This document shows, piece by piece, positions 32,291 through 43,296 of a DNA stretch of 64,000 nucleotides. The notes under the pieces are model-generated. The model did not search any database, was not told where the DNA came from, and saw only the letters and a list, made by a program, of their open reading frames with translations. Numbering within the stretch: the first letter of the stretch is position 1; every line of letters begins with the position of its first letter. Location of the stretch: contig CM033745.1 in assembly GCA_019671005.1 (NCBI GenBank), positions 37,121,834 through 37,185,833 of the forward strand. The letters are read 5' to 3'. Made by a program: the position numbers and the translations under genes. Source of the DNA: Hibiscus mutabilis (taxonomy: Eukaryota; Streptophyta; Magnoliopsida; Malvales; Malvaceae).

Positions 32291-33420
32291 TTTGTTTTTA
32301 CGCTAATGCATCTAAGTATCTTTGGGGTGAGGCCCTTCTTACGCCACCTACCTAATTAATAGGATGCCTAGCAAGACTATAGGATTCAAAGTTCCTACTG
32401 ATACTCTTTTGCAACACTTTCCACATTTCAAACCATTGTCCTCGGTTCTTTCTTTTCGCGTCTTTGGTTGCATAGCTTTCATTCATGTGCACAGCAACAA
32501 TAAGGGCAAACTTGATCCTAGGACCATGAGGTGTGTGTGTTTATAGGGTACTTCTCGAGTCAGAAGGGTTACAAATGTTACTCATCCATTACAATAAACT
32601 TATATTTCTTTTGATGTTACTTTCTTTGAAAATCAGCCCTATTTTCTTTGGAATGAAATCCAAGGGGAGAGATATACGAAATTCCAGTCCTTACATGTGC
32701 ACAGCATTCGTTCATGTGCACAGCAACAATAAGGGAAAACTTGATCCTAGATCTATGAGGTGTGCGTTTATAAGGTACTCCTACAGTCATAAGGGTTACA
32801 AATGTTACTCATCCATTACAAAAAACCTATGTTTCTTTTGATGTTACTTTCTTTGAAAATCAGCCCTATTTTGCTGGAACTGAAATCCAAGGGAAAGAGA
32901 TATACGAAATTTTAGTCCTTACATGATTTATAGCCTATTCCTCCCTTGCCTGTTCTTGATGAAACTGCTGCTGCTCCTCAGCCCATTCCACCCTTGCATG
33001 TTCTTGATGAAATTGTTGTTGCTCCCCAGCCCATTCCTCCCTTGTCTGTTCTTAATGAAATTGTTGTTGTTGCTCCCAATAATCCAGTAGATATATCTTC
33101 TTCAGAGCATAAAACTCCCTGCCCTCAAACTACACCAACTCCATCACTTAGATCCATACCAAACACATCTCAAAACTCTGTGACCCCACAACTTACAAAC
33201 AAACATCTCAGTGTCTATACAAGGAGAAAAAGAACTATCACAGAAGCAATTAGTCAGCCTAGCACTTGCTAAGAGCTAATTTTGAGTCCTGCTACTATAG
33301 AGGAAAAAGTAGGTAATGATATCCCCCAGAGTTCTGCTCTTGTTAATTTAGATGATTTTCATATTGCTATTAGAAAGGTGTAAGGAAATACACTGCTCGT
33401 CCTATTAACAGATTTGTTGC
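32291..33420 (+). pseudogene. Copia integrase C-terminus and linker, with repeats
   Basis: RMPSKTIGFKVPTDTLLQHF and PLSSVLSFRVFGCIAFIHVH are the copia integrase tail. A block of about 229 bp (32484-32712) is duplicated (32713-32940), and a 48-bp unit encoding PVLDETAAAPQPIPPL stands three times (32950-33093). A long Ser/Thr/Pro-rich linker to RT follows (33100-33270). Confidence 0.8.
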
Positions 33421-34980
33421 CTATGGAAAATTGTTGTCTGGTTTTAAGGCTTTTACAGCTAATATTGACAGTCCGAAGATTCCCAAAATAATGGAAAAAG
33501 CATTTGAAAATCCTAAATGGAGGAAAGTTGTTGGAGATGAAGTCAAAGCACTACAAAAGAACAACACTTGGTGTTTAACTAAACTGCCAGTAGGGAAAAA
33601 GTGGTTGGTTGCAAGTGGGTCTTCACAGTTAAGTACCACTCGAATGGGAGCATTGAGAGGAACAAGGCGAGGCTAGTAGCTAAAGGGTTTACTCAGTCGT
33701 ATGGAGTAGACTATCAAGAGACCTTAGCACTGGTGGCCAAATTAAATACTATCAGGGTGTTGCTCTCATTAGCTGTTAACAAAGATTGAAAGTTGCATCA
33801 ATTAGACATAAAAAATGTGTTTCTGAATGAGAGTCTTGAGGAAGAAGTGTACATGCAGATTCCACCATGTTCCGAGGATAATTAAATAGAATATAAGCTA
33901 TGCAAACTAAATAAATCACTGTATGGGTTGAAACAATCCCCAAGGGCATGGTTCGACAGATTTGCTAAAGCCATGGTGCAGAATGGATTCAGGCAAAGTC
34001 AGGCAGACCACACTTTATTTAAAAAGTGGCACCAAATGGTAAGAAGACTCTTCTGATTGTTTACGTTGATGATATGATTATCACTAGGTATAACATAGAA
34101 GAAATTGAGAGACTGAAAATGGTTCTAGCAAAGGAATTTGAAACTAAAGACTTGGGAAGTCTTAAGTACTTCTTGAGAATGGAAGTGGCTAGATCCAATG
34201 AAGGATTAATCATCAATCAAAGAAAATATATCTTGGATCTGCTTATAGAAACAAGAATGCTTGGGTGTAGACCAGCCGACACTCCAATGGATCCAGGCTT
34301 GAAATTTAGCAAGGATGGCATGGGTAATCCTGTAAATAAAGAATCCTACCAAAGGCTGGTTGGAAAATTGATTTATCTCTCACTCATCAGGCCTGATATA
34401 GCATACTCAGTGAGCATAATCACCCAACACATGAGTGATCCCCGAGAATAACATATGGATGCAGTCAATAGGGTCTTAAGATACTTGAAGTTTACACCAG
34501 GTTTTGGACTCATTTTCAGGAAAAAAAAATAGGACAAATCAGTGAGGATTTACACAAACTCTAGCTGAGCAGGAGAATTGACAGATAGAAAATGTGTAAG
34601 TGGCTATTGTTCATTTGTGTGGGGAAACTTGGTCACATGAAGTAAAAAATAGGTTGTGGTATCTAGAAACAGCGCAGAGGCAGAGTTTAGGGCAATGACC
34701 CTTGGAATATGTGAAGAAATGTGGCTTAAAAAGCTCCTCACTGAAGTGGAGTTAGATGAAAAACAAGAATTTGAGGTTTTTAGTGAGTCAATCAGCAATG
34801 AGTATTGCTAGGAACCCAATGCAATAAGACAAGACCAAGCATACCGAAATAGATAGGCATTTCATCTATGAGAAAGTTAATAATAGTGTCGTGAGACTAC
34901 ACTATATTCCCACTAAGAACCAACTTGCTAATATCTTCACCAAGGCACTTCCAAGAGTGACCTTTGATGAGTTTTCATCC
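33421..34980 (+). pseudogene. Copia reverse transcriptase and RNase H
   Basis: RT motifs in order: AFENPKWRKVVGDEVKALQK, a frameshift at 33600, CKWVFTVKYHSNGSIERNKA, RLVAKGFTQSYGVDYQETLA, LHQLDIKNVFLNESLEEEVY, NKSLYGLKQSPRAWFDRFAK and the catalytic LLIVYVDDMIITRYN (about 34050-34095). RNase H runs from about 34550 to 34980, with SGYCSFVWGNLVT, EAEFRAMTLGICEEMWLKKL and LANIFTKALPRVTFDE. Stops at 33787, 33883 and 34449, among others, make it non-functional. Confidence 0.9.
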
Positions 34981-35012
34981 AAATTGGGAGTATACAACAT
35001 ATACACACCAGT

Positions 35013-35021
35013 TTGAGGGGG
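35013..35021 (+). promoter_or_regulatory. Copia polypurine tract
   Basis: TTGAGGGGG immediately before the 3' LTR start TGTAGG. The same sequence stands before the repeated LTR at 39922. Confidence 0.8.
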
Positions 35022-35227
35022 TGTAGGTTGATAGCGTGTAGATTAGGCGTTATAATCTTATCCTAACTAGTAGTTTGATTGTAGCGAAACTCTATCTTAT
35101 TAAAAGATAAGATACCTATCCTTTAGGTTGACTACTCAATGTAAAACTCTATGTAAAGTCTATAAGTAGACTATTTCTGTATTTGAATAAAGATATAACA
35201 GAGAATATTAAGACTCTATTTTCTACA
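35022..35227 (+). repeat. Copia 3' LTR
   Basis: 206 bp, TGTAGGTTG to TTTCTACA, followed by the TCAAC target copy and epsin exon 9. Confidence 0.9.
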
Positions 35228-35349
35228 TCAACTTCAGCAGAATTAGTAATCATAGCAGTCTTTTCCCATAGAATGATTATTTGGTCCATCGAAGATGTCA
35301 CCAATCAAACTTTTTCCAAATAGATCCACTTGGTTAGAACTTTTAGTCG
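35228..35349 (-). pseudogene. Epsin exon 9 5' part, left-hand copy
   Basis: Counterpart of 40128-40248. At 35258-35281 it differs in a cluster (plus strand CCCATAGAATGATTATTTGG against CCATAGGAACAGACGCTGG). The right copy keeps the readable epsin sequence. Confidence 0.8.
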
Positions 35350-35562
35350 CTGGCTATGCCAAAAGAATAGCCAACGGTCATTGGTAAAAAAAAACATCCT
35401 ATCTATAATCTATAACGAAAGAGGAAGGAGCATAGAACACTTTTTCAACCAACCCTCGTCATGTTAAAGGATGAACTAGCACAAACAACATTTATACCAT
35501 AATGTTAAAGGGACAACCTCCAAGAAGTATTCTAAATTTAAGAAACGAAATTTCTATCTTAC

Positions 35563-35695
35563 TAGAATTCGAAGTTCCCCTGGGATCAAAATTATCATCA
35601 TCATCATCATCATGACTATTTGTAGAGGAGCTTGTGCTTTTTGTTGTATTTATTGGAATCACTCAATTTTGAGAGAGATCATTCTTGGATCCTTG
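35563..35695 (-). pseudogene. Epsin exon 8, left-hand copy
   Basis: Counterpart of 40462-40592, with a longer GAT run and small indels that break the frame. It is part of the repeated stretch beside the N gap. Confidence 0.8.
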
Positions 35696-36150
35696 CTACA
35701 AAACAACATTACAAATCAGATTTCCTTTAATAACAAAGTGTGAAACGGTGAGGTTGGAAATGTTGAATATGTGTATATGTAAGGTGTGAAAACACATGTA
35801 TATGTTTAAGCATGTGAAGATTTCATTGGTCATACTTCATGTGTTAGCATGCGTGTGAACAAGATTCCCATGTTATTGTTATAGAGCTTGAACTTCCATA
35901 ATGGAGGTAACTATGGATAGTGGAAAAGGATTCATCATCTAAAATAAATGGATTCACAACAACAATATGATTCCTAGAAACAAACATGGTAGTGTTATAT
36001 ACCAATAAGGCAATAACTACAGAAATCACAAACAATGAAAATGTACATGCCCAGGAAATTTTCTCCAACTTAATATTGTAATCGCAAGCTATACTCCTCA
36101 CAATCAATTGATGAATTAGCAATTAATAATTAACAGCTTAAAACATAAAC

Positions 36151-36408
36151 CTGCCATGGCGTCTAGACTCTTTTGAGGAATTTGCTTGGCTCTCATTTGC
36201 ATTCCCTCGACATGACTTAACATAGGTATCTGTATCAACCTTTATTTCTCCATATTGGTCCCTCTCTTTATAACTATCTCTATAGCTTTCACTTTCTCTT
36301 CTGCCATTTAGGCCTCCATACCTATCCCCACCACCTTGGAAGCCTCCACTACTGTATGTGGATGCACTAGACTTAAAAGTTATGCTGGTAAATGACAGGC
36401 CAACGTAC
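36151..36408 (-). pseudogene. Epsin exon 7, left-hand copy of the duplicated segment
   Basis: Same sequence as 41053-41308 apart from the donor region. It lies in the 4.8-kb stretch that is repeated across the N gap, so it probably does not represent a second exon. Confidence 0.85.
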
Positions 36409-36625
36409 CTAGAAATAGAAACAGACACGCAGTTTAATCAATAAGAACATACAAGTAAGCATACGATTTTACTTGGCTAAAATTAGAAAGGAAAAATATC
36501 TTGGATTTTTTCTGTTATATCTAGATAAGGCCCTATGTTTTTAATACATGTGAATAAGCCCTTATCCTTTGATTTTATCCAAATGAACTCCTACCATGAA
36601 CTTGTTGTCTCAATTAAGCCCCCAA

Positions 36626-36725
36626 NNNNNNNNNNNNNNNNNNNNNNNNNNNNNNNNNNNNNNNNNNNNNNNNNNNNNNNNNNNNNNNNNNNNNNNNNNN
36701 NNNNNNNNNNNNNNNNNNNNNNNNN
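36626..36725. other. Assembly gap, 100 N
   Basis: Exactly 100 N, the conventional size for a gap of unknown length between contigs in a scaffold. Confidence 0.98.
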
Positions 36726-39700
36726 ATAATCACTCTAGGACCACTTGGACTTACCTAATGAGAGAAAAATATGAGGTTGAAACAATTTTTAAAACCTTCT
36801 ATAAAATGGTGGAAAACCAGTTTGATAGACAAATAAAAATAATGAAAAGTGATAATGGGAGTGAGTATCTTAGCAAATCTCTTGGTTCTTATTTTAGAGA
36901 GTTATTTTCATATCATCTCCTGTGTCAATACTCCCCAGCAGAATGGAGTGGCTGAGAGAAAAAATATGAGGTTGAAACAATTTTTAAAACCTTCTATAAA
37001 ATGGTGGAAAACCAGTTTGATAGACAAATAAAAATAATGAAAAGTGATAATGGGAGTGAGTATCTTAGCAAATCTCTTGGTTCTTATTTTAGAGAGAGTT
37101 ATTTTCATATCATCTCCTGTGTCAATACTCCCCATCAGAATGGAGTGGCTGAGAGAAAAAATTGACATTTAGTAAAGGTAACTAGGTCCCTTTTGTTTTC
37201 TGCTAATGCATCTAAGTATCTTTGGGGTGAGGCCCTTCTTACTGCCACCTACCTAATTAATAGGATGCCTAGCAAGACTATAGGATTCAAAGTTCCTACT
37301 GATACTCTTTTGCAACACTTTCCACATTTCAAACCATTGTCCTCGGTTCTTTCTTTTCGCGTCTTTGGTTGCATAGCTTTCATTCATGTGCACAGCAACA
37401 ATAAGGGCAAACTTGATCCTAGGACCATGAGGTGTGTGTGTTTATAGGGTACTTCTCGAGTCAGAAGGGTTACAAATGTTACTCATCCATTACAATAAAC
37501 TTATATTTCTTTTGATGTTACTTTCTTTGAAAATCAGCCCTATTTTGCTGGAACTGAAATCCAAGGGGAGAGATATACGAAATTCCAGTCCTTACATGTG
37601 CACAGCATTCGTTCATGTGCACAGCAACAATAAGGGAAAACTTGATCCTAGATCTATGAGGTGTGCGTTTATAAGGTACTCCTACAGTCATAAGGGTTAC
37701 AAATGTTACTCATCCATTACAAAAAACCTATGTTTCTTTTGATGTTACTTTCTTTGAAAATCAGCCCTATTTTGCTGGAACTGAAATCCAAGGGAAAGAG
37801 ATATACGAAATTTTAGTCCTTACATGATTTATAGCCTATTCCTCCCTTGCCTGTTCTTGATGAAACTGCTGCTGCTCCTCAGCCCATTCCACCCTTGCAT
37901 GTTCTTGATGAAATTGTTGTTGCTCCCCAGCCCATTCCTCCCTTGTCTGTTCTTAATGAAATTGTTGTTGTTGCTCCCAATAATCCAGTAGATATATCTT
38001 CTTCAGAGCATAAAACTCCCTGCCCTCAAACTACACCAACTCCATCACTTAGATCCATACCAAACACATCTCAAAACTCTGTGACCCCACAACTTACAAA
38101 CAAACATCTCAGTGTCTATACAAGGAGAAAAAGAACTATCACAGAAGCAATTAGTCAGCCTAGCACTTGCTAAGAGCTAATTTTGAGTCCTGCTACTATA
38201 GAGGAAAAAGTAGGTAATGATATCCCCCAGAGTTCTGCTCTTGTTAATTTAGATGATTTTCATATTGCTATTAGAAAGGTGTAAGGAAATACACTGCTCG
38301 TCCTATTAACAGATTTGTTGCCTATGGAAAATTGTTGTCTGGTTTTAAGGCTTTTACAGCTAATATTGACAGTCCGAAGATTCCCAAAATAATGGAAAAA
38401 GCATTTGAAAATCCTAAATGGAGGAAAGTTGTTGGAGATGAAGTCAAAGCACTACAAAAGAACAACACTTGGTGTTTAACTAAACTGCCAGTAGGGAAAA
38501 AGTGGTTGGTTGCAAGTGGGTCTTCACAGTTAAGTACCACTCGAATGGGAGCATTGAGAGGAACAAGGCGAGGCTAGTAGCTAAAGGGTTTACTCAGTCG
38601 TATGGAGTAGACTATCAAGAGACCTTAGCACTGGTGGCCAAATTAAATACTATCAGGGTGTTGCTCTCATTAGCTGTTAACAAAGATTGAAAGTTGCATC
38701 AATTAGACATAAAAAATGTGTTTCTGAATGAGAGTCTTGAGGAAGAAGTGTACATGCAGATTCCACCATGTTCCGAGGATAATTAAATAGAATATAAGCT
38801 ATGCAAACTAAATAAATCACTGTATGGGTTGAAACAATCCCCAAGGGCATGGTTCGACAGATTTGCTAAAGCCATGGTGCAGAATGGATTCAGGCAAAGT
38901 CAGGCAGACCACACTTTATTTAAAAAGTGGCACCAAATGGTAAGAAGACTCTTCTGATTGTTTACGTTGATGATATGATTATCACTAGGTATAACATAGA
39001 AGAAATTGAGAGACTGAAAATGGTTCTAGCAAAGGAATTTGAAACTAAAGACTTGGGAAGTCTTAAGTACTTCTTGAGAATGGAAGTGGCTAGATCCAAT
39101 GAAGGATTAATCATCAATCAAAGAAAATATATCTTGGATCCAACTATAGAAACAAGAATGCTTGGGTGTAGACCAGCCGACACACTCCAATGGATCCAGC
39201 TTGAAATTTAGCAAGGATGGCATGGGTAATCTCAGAAATAAAGAATCCTACCAAAGGCTGGTTGGAAAATTGATTTATCTCTCACTCATCAGGGCCGATA
39301 TAGCATACTCGGTGAGCATAATCACCCAACACATGAGTGATCCCCGAGAATAACATATGGATGCAATCAATAGGGTCTTAAGATACTTGAAGTTTACACG
39401 GTGTTTTGGACTCATTTTTCAGAAAAAAAATAGGACAAATCAAATGAGGATTTACACAAACTCTAGCCGAAAGCGGAGAATTGTGATAGAAAATGTGTAA
39501 GTGGCTATTGTTCATTTGTGTGGGAAACTTGGTCACATGAAGTAAAAAATAGGTTGTGGTATCTAGAAACAGCGCAGAGGCAGAGTTTAGGGCAATGACC
39601 CTTGGAATATGTGAAGAAATGTGGCTTAAAAAGCTCCTCACTGAAGTGGAGTTAGATGAAAAACAAGAATTTGAGGTTTTTAGTGAGTCAATCAGCAATG

Positions 39701-40127
39701 AGTATTGCTAGGAACCCAATGCAATAAGACAAGACCAAGCATACCGAAATAGATAGGCATTTCATCTATGAGAAAGTTAATAATAGTGTCGTGAGACTAC
39801 ACTATATTCCCACTAAGAACCAACTTGCTAATATCTTCACCAAGGCACTTCCAAGAGTGACCTTTGATGAGTTTTCATCCAAATTGGGAGTATACAACAT
39901 ATACACACCAGTTTGAGGGGGTGTAGGTTGATAGCGTGTAGATTAGGCGTTATAATCTTATCCTAACTAGTAGTTTGATTGTAGCGAAACTCTATCTTAT
40001 TAAAAGATAAGATACCTATCCTTTAGGTTGACTACTCAATGTAAAACTCTATGTAAAGTCTATAAGTAGACTATTTCTGTATTTGAATAAAGATATAACA
40101 GAGAATATTAAGACTCTGTTTTCTACA
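36726..40127 (+). mobile_element. Partial Copia copy right of the gap
   Basis: The 3' part of the same Copia (integrase core to 3' LTR), with the same stops and the same internal duplications as 31825-35227. It has no 5' LTR of its own and the same TCAAC and epsin flank. Best read as a second representation of one insertion, not as another insertion. Confidence 0.9.
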
Positions 40128-40248
40128 TCAACTTCAGCAGAATTAGTAATCATAGCAGTCTTTTCCATAGGAACAGACGCTGGTCCATCGAAGATGTCAC
40201 CAATCAAACTTTTTCCAAATAGATCCACTTGGTTAGAACTTTTAGTCG
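40128..40248 (-). pseudogene. Epsin exon 9, 5' part (right-hand copy)
   Basis: From an acceptor GCCAG it encodes TKSSNQVDLFGKSLIGDIFD, then GPASVPMEKTAMITNSAEVD, where the Copia element cuts it. The target duplication TCAAC (40128-40132) is the first Copia flank. The other half of this exon is at 30574-30635. Confidence 0.85.
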
Positions 40249-40461
40249 CTGGCTATGCCAAAAGAATAGCCAACGGTCATTGGTAAAAAAAAACATCCTA
40301 TCTATAATCTATAACGAAAGAGGAAGGAGCATAGAACACTTTTTCAACCAACCCTCGTCATGTTAAAGGATGAACTAGCACAAACAACATTTATACCATA
40401 ATGTTAAAGGGACAACCTCCAAGAAGTATTCTAAATTTAAGAAACGAAATTTCTATCTTAC

Positions 40462-40592
40462 TAGAATTCGAAGTTCCCCTGGGATCAAAATTATCATCAT
40501 CATCATCATGACTATTTGTAGAGGAGCTTGTGCTTTGACTGTATTTATTGGAATCACTCAATTTTGGAGAGAGATCATTCTTCGGATCCTTG
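40462..40592 (-). pseudogene. Epsin exon 8 (right-hand copy)
   Basis: It encodes KDPKNDLSPKLSDSNKYSQS, then a Ser run, a poly-Asp stretch from a (GAT)n microsatellite, and NFDPRGTSNS. Acidic stretches followed by FDPRG are typical of plant epsin linkers and hold clathrin/adaptor contacts. The left copy (35563-35695) has one or more extra GAT codons and a 1-base loss near 35687. Confidence 0.82.
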
Positions 40593-41052
40593 CTACAAAA
40601 CAACATTACAAATCAGATTTCCTTTAATAACAAAGTGTGAAACGGTGAGGTTGGAAATGTTGAATATGTGTATATGTAAGGCTGTGAAAACACATGTATA
40701 TGTTTAAGCATGTGAAGATTTCATTGGTCATACTTCATGTGTTAGCATGCGTGTGAACAAGATTCCCATGTTATTGTTATAGAGCTTGAACTTCCATAAT
40801 GGAGGTAACTATGGATAGTGGAAAAGGATTCATCATCTAAAATAAATGGATTCACAACAACAATATGATTCCTAGAAACAAACATGGTAGTGTTATATAC
40901 CAATAAGGCAATAACTACAGAAATCACAAACAATGAAAATGTACATGCCCAGGAAATTTTCTCCAACTTAATATTGTAATCGCAAGCTATACTCCTCACA
41001 ATCAATTGATGAATTAGCAATTAATAATTAACAAATTTTAAAACATAAACAC

Positions 41053-41308
41053 GCCATGGCGTCTAGACTCTTTTGAGGAATTTGCTTGGCTCTCATTTGC
41101 ATTCCCTCGACATGACTTAACATAGGTATCTGTATCAACCTTTATTTCTCCATATTGGTCCCTCTCTTTATAACTATCTCTATAGCTTTCACTTTCTCTT
41201 CTGCCATTTAGGCCTCCATACCTATCCCCACCACCTTGGAAGCCTCCACTACTGTATGTGGATGCACTAGACTTAAAAGTTATGCTGGTAAATGACAGGC
41301 CAACGTAC
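41053..41308 (-). pseudogene. Epsin exon 7 (right-hand copy)
   Basis: It encodes YVGLSFTSITFKSSASTYSS, then a Gly/Arg/Tyr/Glu-rich linker (GGGDRYGGLNGRRESESYRD). The donor reads CATGGC/GTGTTTATG here. In the left copy (36151-36408) it reads CATGGCAG/GTTTATG, which keeps the frame to exon 8 and is probably the older form. Confidence 0.85.
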
Positions 41309-41705
41309 CTAGAAATAGAAACAGACACGCAGTTTAATCAATAAGAACATACAAGTAAGCATACGATTTTACTTGGCTAAAATTAGAAAGGAAAAATATC
41401 TTGGATTTTTCTGTTATATCTAGATAAGGCCCTATGTTTTTAATACATGTGAATAAGCCCTTATCCTTTGATTTTATCCAAATGAACTCCTACCATGAAC
41501 TTGTTGTCTCAATTAAGCCCCCAACCTTTACTTTATACCTAACCCATCCTTGATATAAATAAAAAAAGAGCTTGTTTACGTACAACTCAAAAGCTAAGGG
41601 GTCAATTGGGTACAATAAAAGTATAGGGACTTATTTAAGAAAAGTGAAATAGAGTAGGGGATGCATTAGGATTATAGCCATTTCAATTCCTGAAAATAAA
41701 CCTAC

Positions 41706-41851
41706 TTGTCACGGTTTACAGCAGCTTTATTTCTAGTTTCTTCTATTTTTTCTTTATTATTCAAAAGGCTCAAAGTGGTTTCTGCTTTCTTTCGGACATT
41801 GATTCCCATATCTTTCCCATTTGGCTCAACATATTCAAAACTAGTGAGGGA
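41706..41851 (-). pseudogene. Epsin exon 6
   Basis: The acceptor TTTGCAG precedes SLTSFEYVEPNGKDMGINVR, then KKAETTLSLLNNKEKIEETR, ending in NRDK. This is the end of the ENTH domain, with the NVRKKA motif in place. The 146 nt end at a GTAGGT donor in the frame expected for exon 7. Confidence 0.9.
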
Positions 41852-41953
41852 CTGCAAAATGCAAAACAAATAGGGGATATTACAGGCAGTTCAACTTTAC
41901 TCCATAAACTCTGTGATGACAACTCTCAGAAGATATATGGGTTCAGGCCTTAC

Positions 41954-42037
41954 AGAGATTCGGCGAGTATGTCTTATTATGTCATCGACTGCTTGTTCAG
42001 AGCCATGAGAAATCAAGTACTCAATAACAGACAATGC
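41954..42037 (-). pseudogene. Epsin exon 5
   Basis: 28 codons, ALSVIEYLISHGSEQAVDDI then IRHTRRIS, with a GTAAGG donor. The Gly-Ser-Glu segment is conserved in ENTH. No stops. Confidence 0.88.
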
Positions 42038-42148
42038 CTGGTAGAGTAATTTTAGATGTTCCGAATGGTGCAAGAGATTTGGAAATACATTTAAAGTTTA
42101 TATTGCATTAGATGACTAGTCAGTCATATTATGGAAGAAGACACATAC

Positions 42149-42227
42149 CTTGTAGACATAATGCCAGTCTTTTCTAGCCTCACCCAGCCTTGACCAAATA
42201 ACATTTTAACCCATATGGCATTCAGAG
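42149..42227 (-). pseudogene. Epsin exon 4, second premature stop
   Basis: It encodes SECHMG-stop-NVIWSRLGEARKDWHYVYK with a GTATGT donor. The TAA at 42206-42208 replaces the Val-Met of the family. The DWHYVYK end is the conserved ENTH signature DWRYVYK. Confidence 0.88.
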
Positions 42228-42347
42228 CTGAAAGATATGACAACCCATTCAATTAGCATACCGCAAGGGAAAATTTTCAAACCCCAAAACCAAAGAAAGA
42301 GCATAAAATATAATGAAAAGGAAATAAGTGCAGAAGTTGATAACTAC

Positions 42348-42427
42348 AATTTCTTTGTGGCCTATGCTATTTCTGCCAATGCAGTGCCATGAGGACCCCA
42401 TGGTTCATTATCTGTTGAATCCAATAC
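42348..42427 (-). pseudogene. Epsin exon 3, premature stop
   Basis: The acceptor TATGCAG precedes VLDSTDNEPWGPHGTALAEI, then A-stop-ATKK. The TAG at 42362-42364 stands where the family has Gln (CAG), so one C-to-T change kills the ENTH domain. The donor GTAGTT follows. The NEPWGPHG loop typical of ENTH is intact. Confidence 0.9.
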
Positions 42428-43146
42428 CTGCATATATTTTCCATGAATTAACCATATTTATATAAAAGAAAAGTTTACATGAAGTTCAAATGAAATGAAG
42501 CATACATTATTACCAGAAATACTAAAAGCATTATTAACATATTTATCATAACCCACTTTTGGTTTTAAACCAGTAATTCAATTGCAAACATTTAAAAGTA
42601 AGACAAAATGACTACATTTCACCATAATTGTCGCAAGCAACAGCAGAAAAAAATCACAAATAATTGAGAATCTCAGTAAACATCATACACAATAAAAAGC
42701 AAAGTTGACAGATTCATAACATTTGCTAGCTATGAGTTGAAAGGCAATTCTTTTTGCACCACTAATCACAACTGAATCGAATGATTTTCAATTTTCAACA
42801 CCAAAATATCAAGTAAAGATATTAACACAAGTATGATATCTCTCAGCATGTTCAAAAACATATATACTAGCAAGAATATGCAACTTCAACCTGAACTTTC
42901 GATCATCTGAGAAACTCGTGTTTAAAAATGAATATGAATCTTTAGTAAACATATTCTAATTTTCTTAAAACATTTCTGATTCACACTCAATCTGTGCCAA
43001 ATCTATGGACTCTTCTGCATACAACAAATCATAACCTAGCTCTTTTCTTTTTAAAACAAATTAAACGAATTTAACAACGACTTAACAATTATCAAATCTT
43101 AAGCACATTCCACCAATCAAATACATTAAATTGCATTAAATCTCAC

Positions 43147-43198
43147 CTTCTGCTCAATCTCCGGAACCTTCAATACTTTTAGGTTTACCTCCCTATTT
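43147..43198 (-). pseudogene. Epsin exon 2
   Basis: After the acceptor TTTCAG, the 52 nt restore the frame from exon 1 and encode NREVNLKVLKVPEIEQK, then a GTGAGA donor. This is ENTH helix 1. No damage is seen. Confidence 0.9.
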
Positions 43199-43296
43199 CT
43201 GAAATTAAAAATAAATAAATCAAGTAATCTTTGATGATAAACAGTGATGAACCAAATTGTGATTCAAAATTGGGAACAGATAAGTTTAGAGCTTAC

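Larger units (their letters stand above)
30636..35227 (+). mobile_element. Ty1-copia element in epsin exon 9
   Basis: LTRs of 207 and 206 bp (30636-30842, 35022-35227) flank plus-strand copia coding in the order protease, integrase, RT, RNase H. A primer site TGGTATCAGA matching initiator tRNA-Met follows the 5' LTR, and a polypurine tract precedes the 3' LTR. The target duplication is perfect: TCAAC at 30631-30635 and 35228-35232. About a dozen differences separate the LTRs, so it is not recent. Most of gag is missing, and stops and frameshifts run throughout. Part of it (from 31825) appears again at 36726-40127, probably an assembly duplicate. Confidence 0.93.
31825..36625. repeat. Left copy of a 4.8-kb repeat ending at the N gap
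   Basis: It matches 36726-41523 along its whole length (4801 against 4798 bp). It runs from the Copia integrase through the 3' LTR and epsin exons 9, 8 and 7 into intron 6. It ends exactly where the N run begins. Differences are mostly 1-3 base indels plus a few clusters. Confidence 0.95.
36726..41523. repeat. Right copy of the 4.8-kb repeat, starting at the N gap
   Basis: It begins with the first base after the N run and matches 31825-36625 base for base, including the Copia duplications (36759-37160, 37385-37840, 37850-37990), the 3' LTR at 39922-40127 and epsin exons 9-7. After 41523 the sequence continues uniquely into epsin intron 6. Confidence 0.95.

Noticed and set aside
36535..36955. 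Frames crossing the N gap
   Set aside because: They join unrelated sequence on the two sides of an assembly gap.
35228..41308. A second epsin gene or a true tandem duplication of the epsin-Copia segment
   Set aside because: The repeat ends flush with the N run on both sides and shares the same insertion site, so an assembly duplicate is far more likely.
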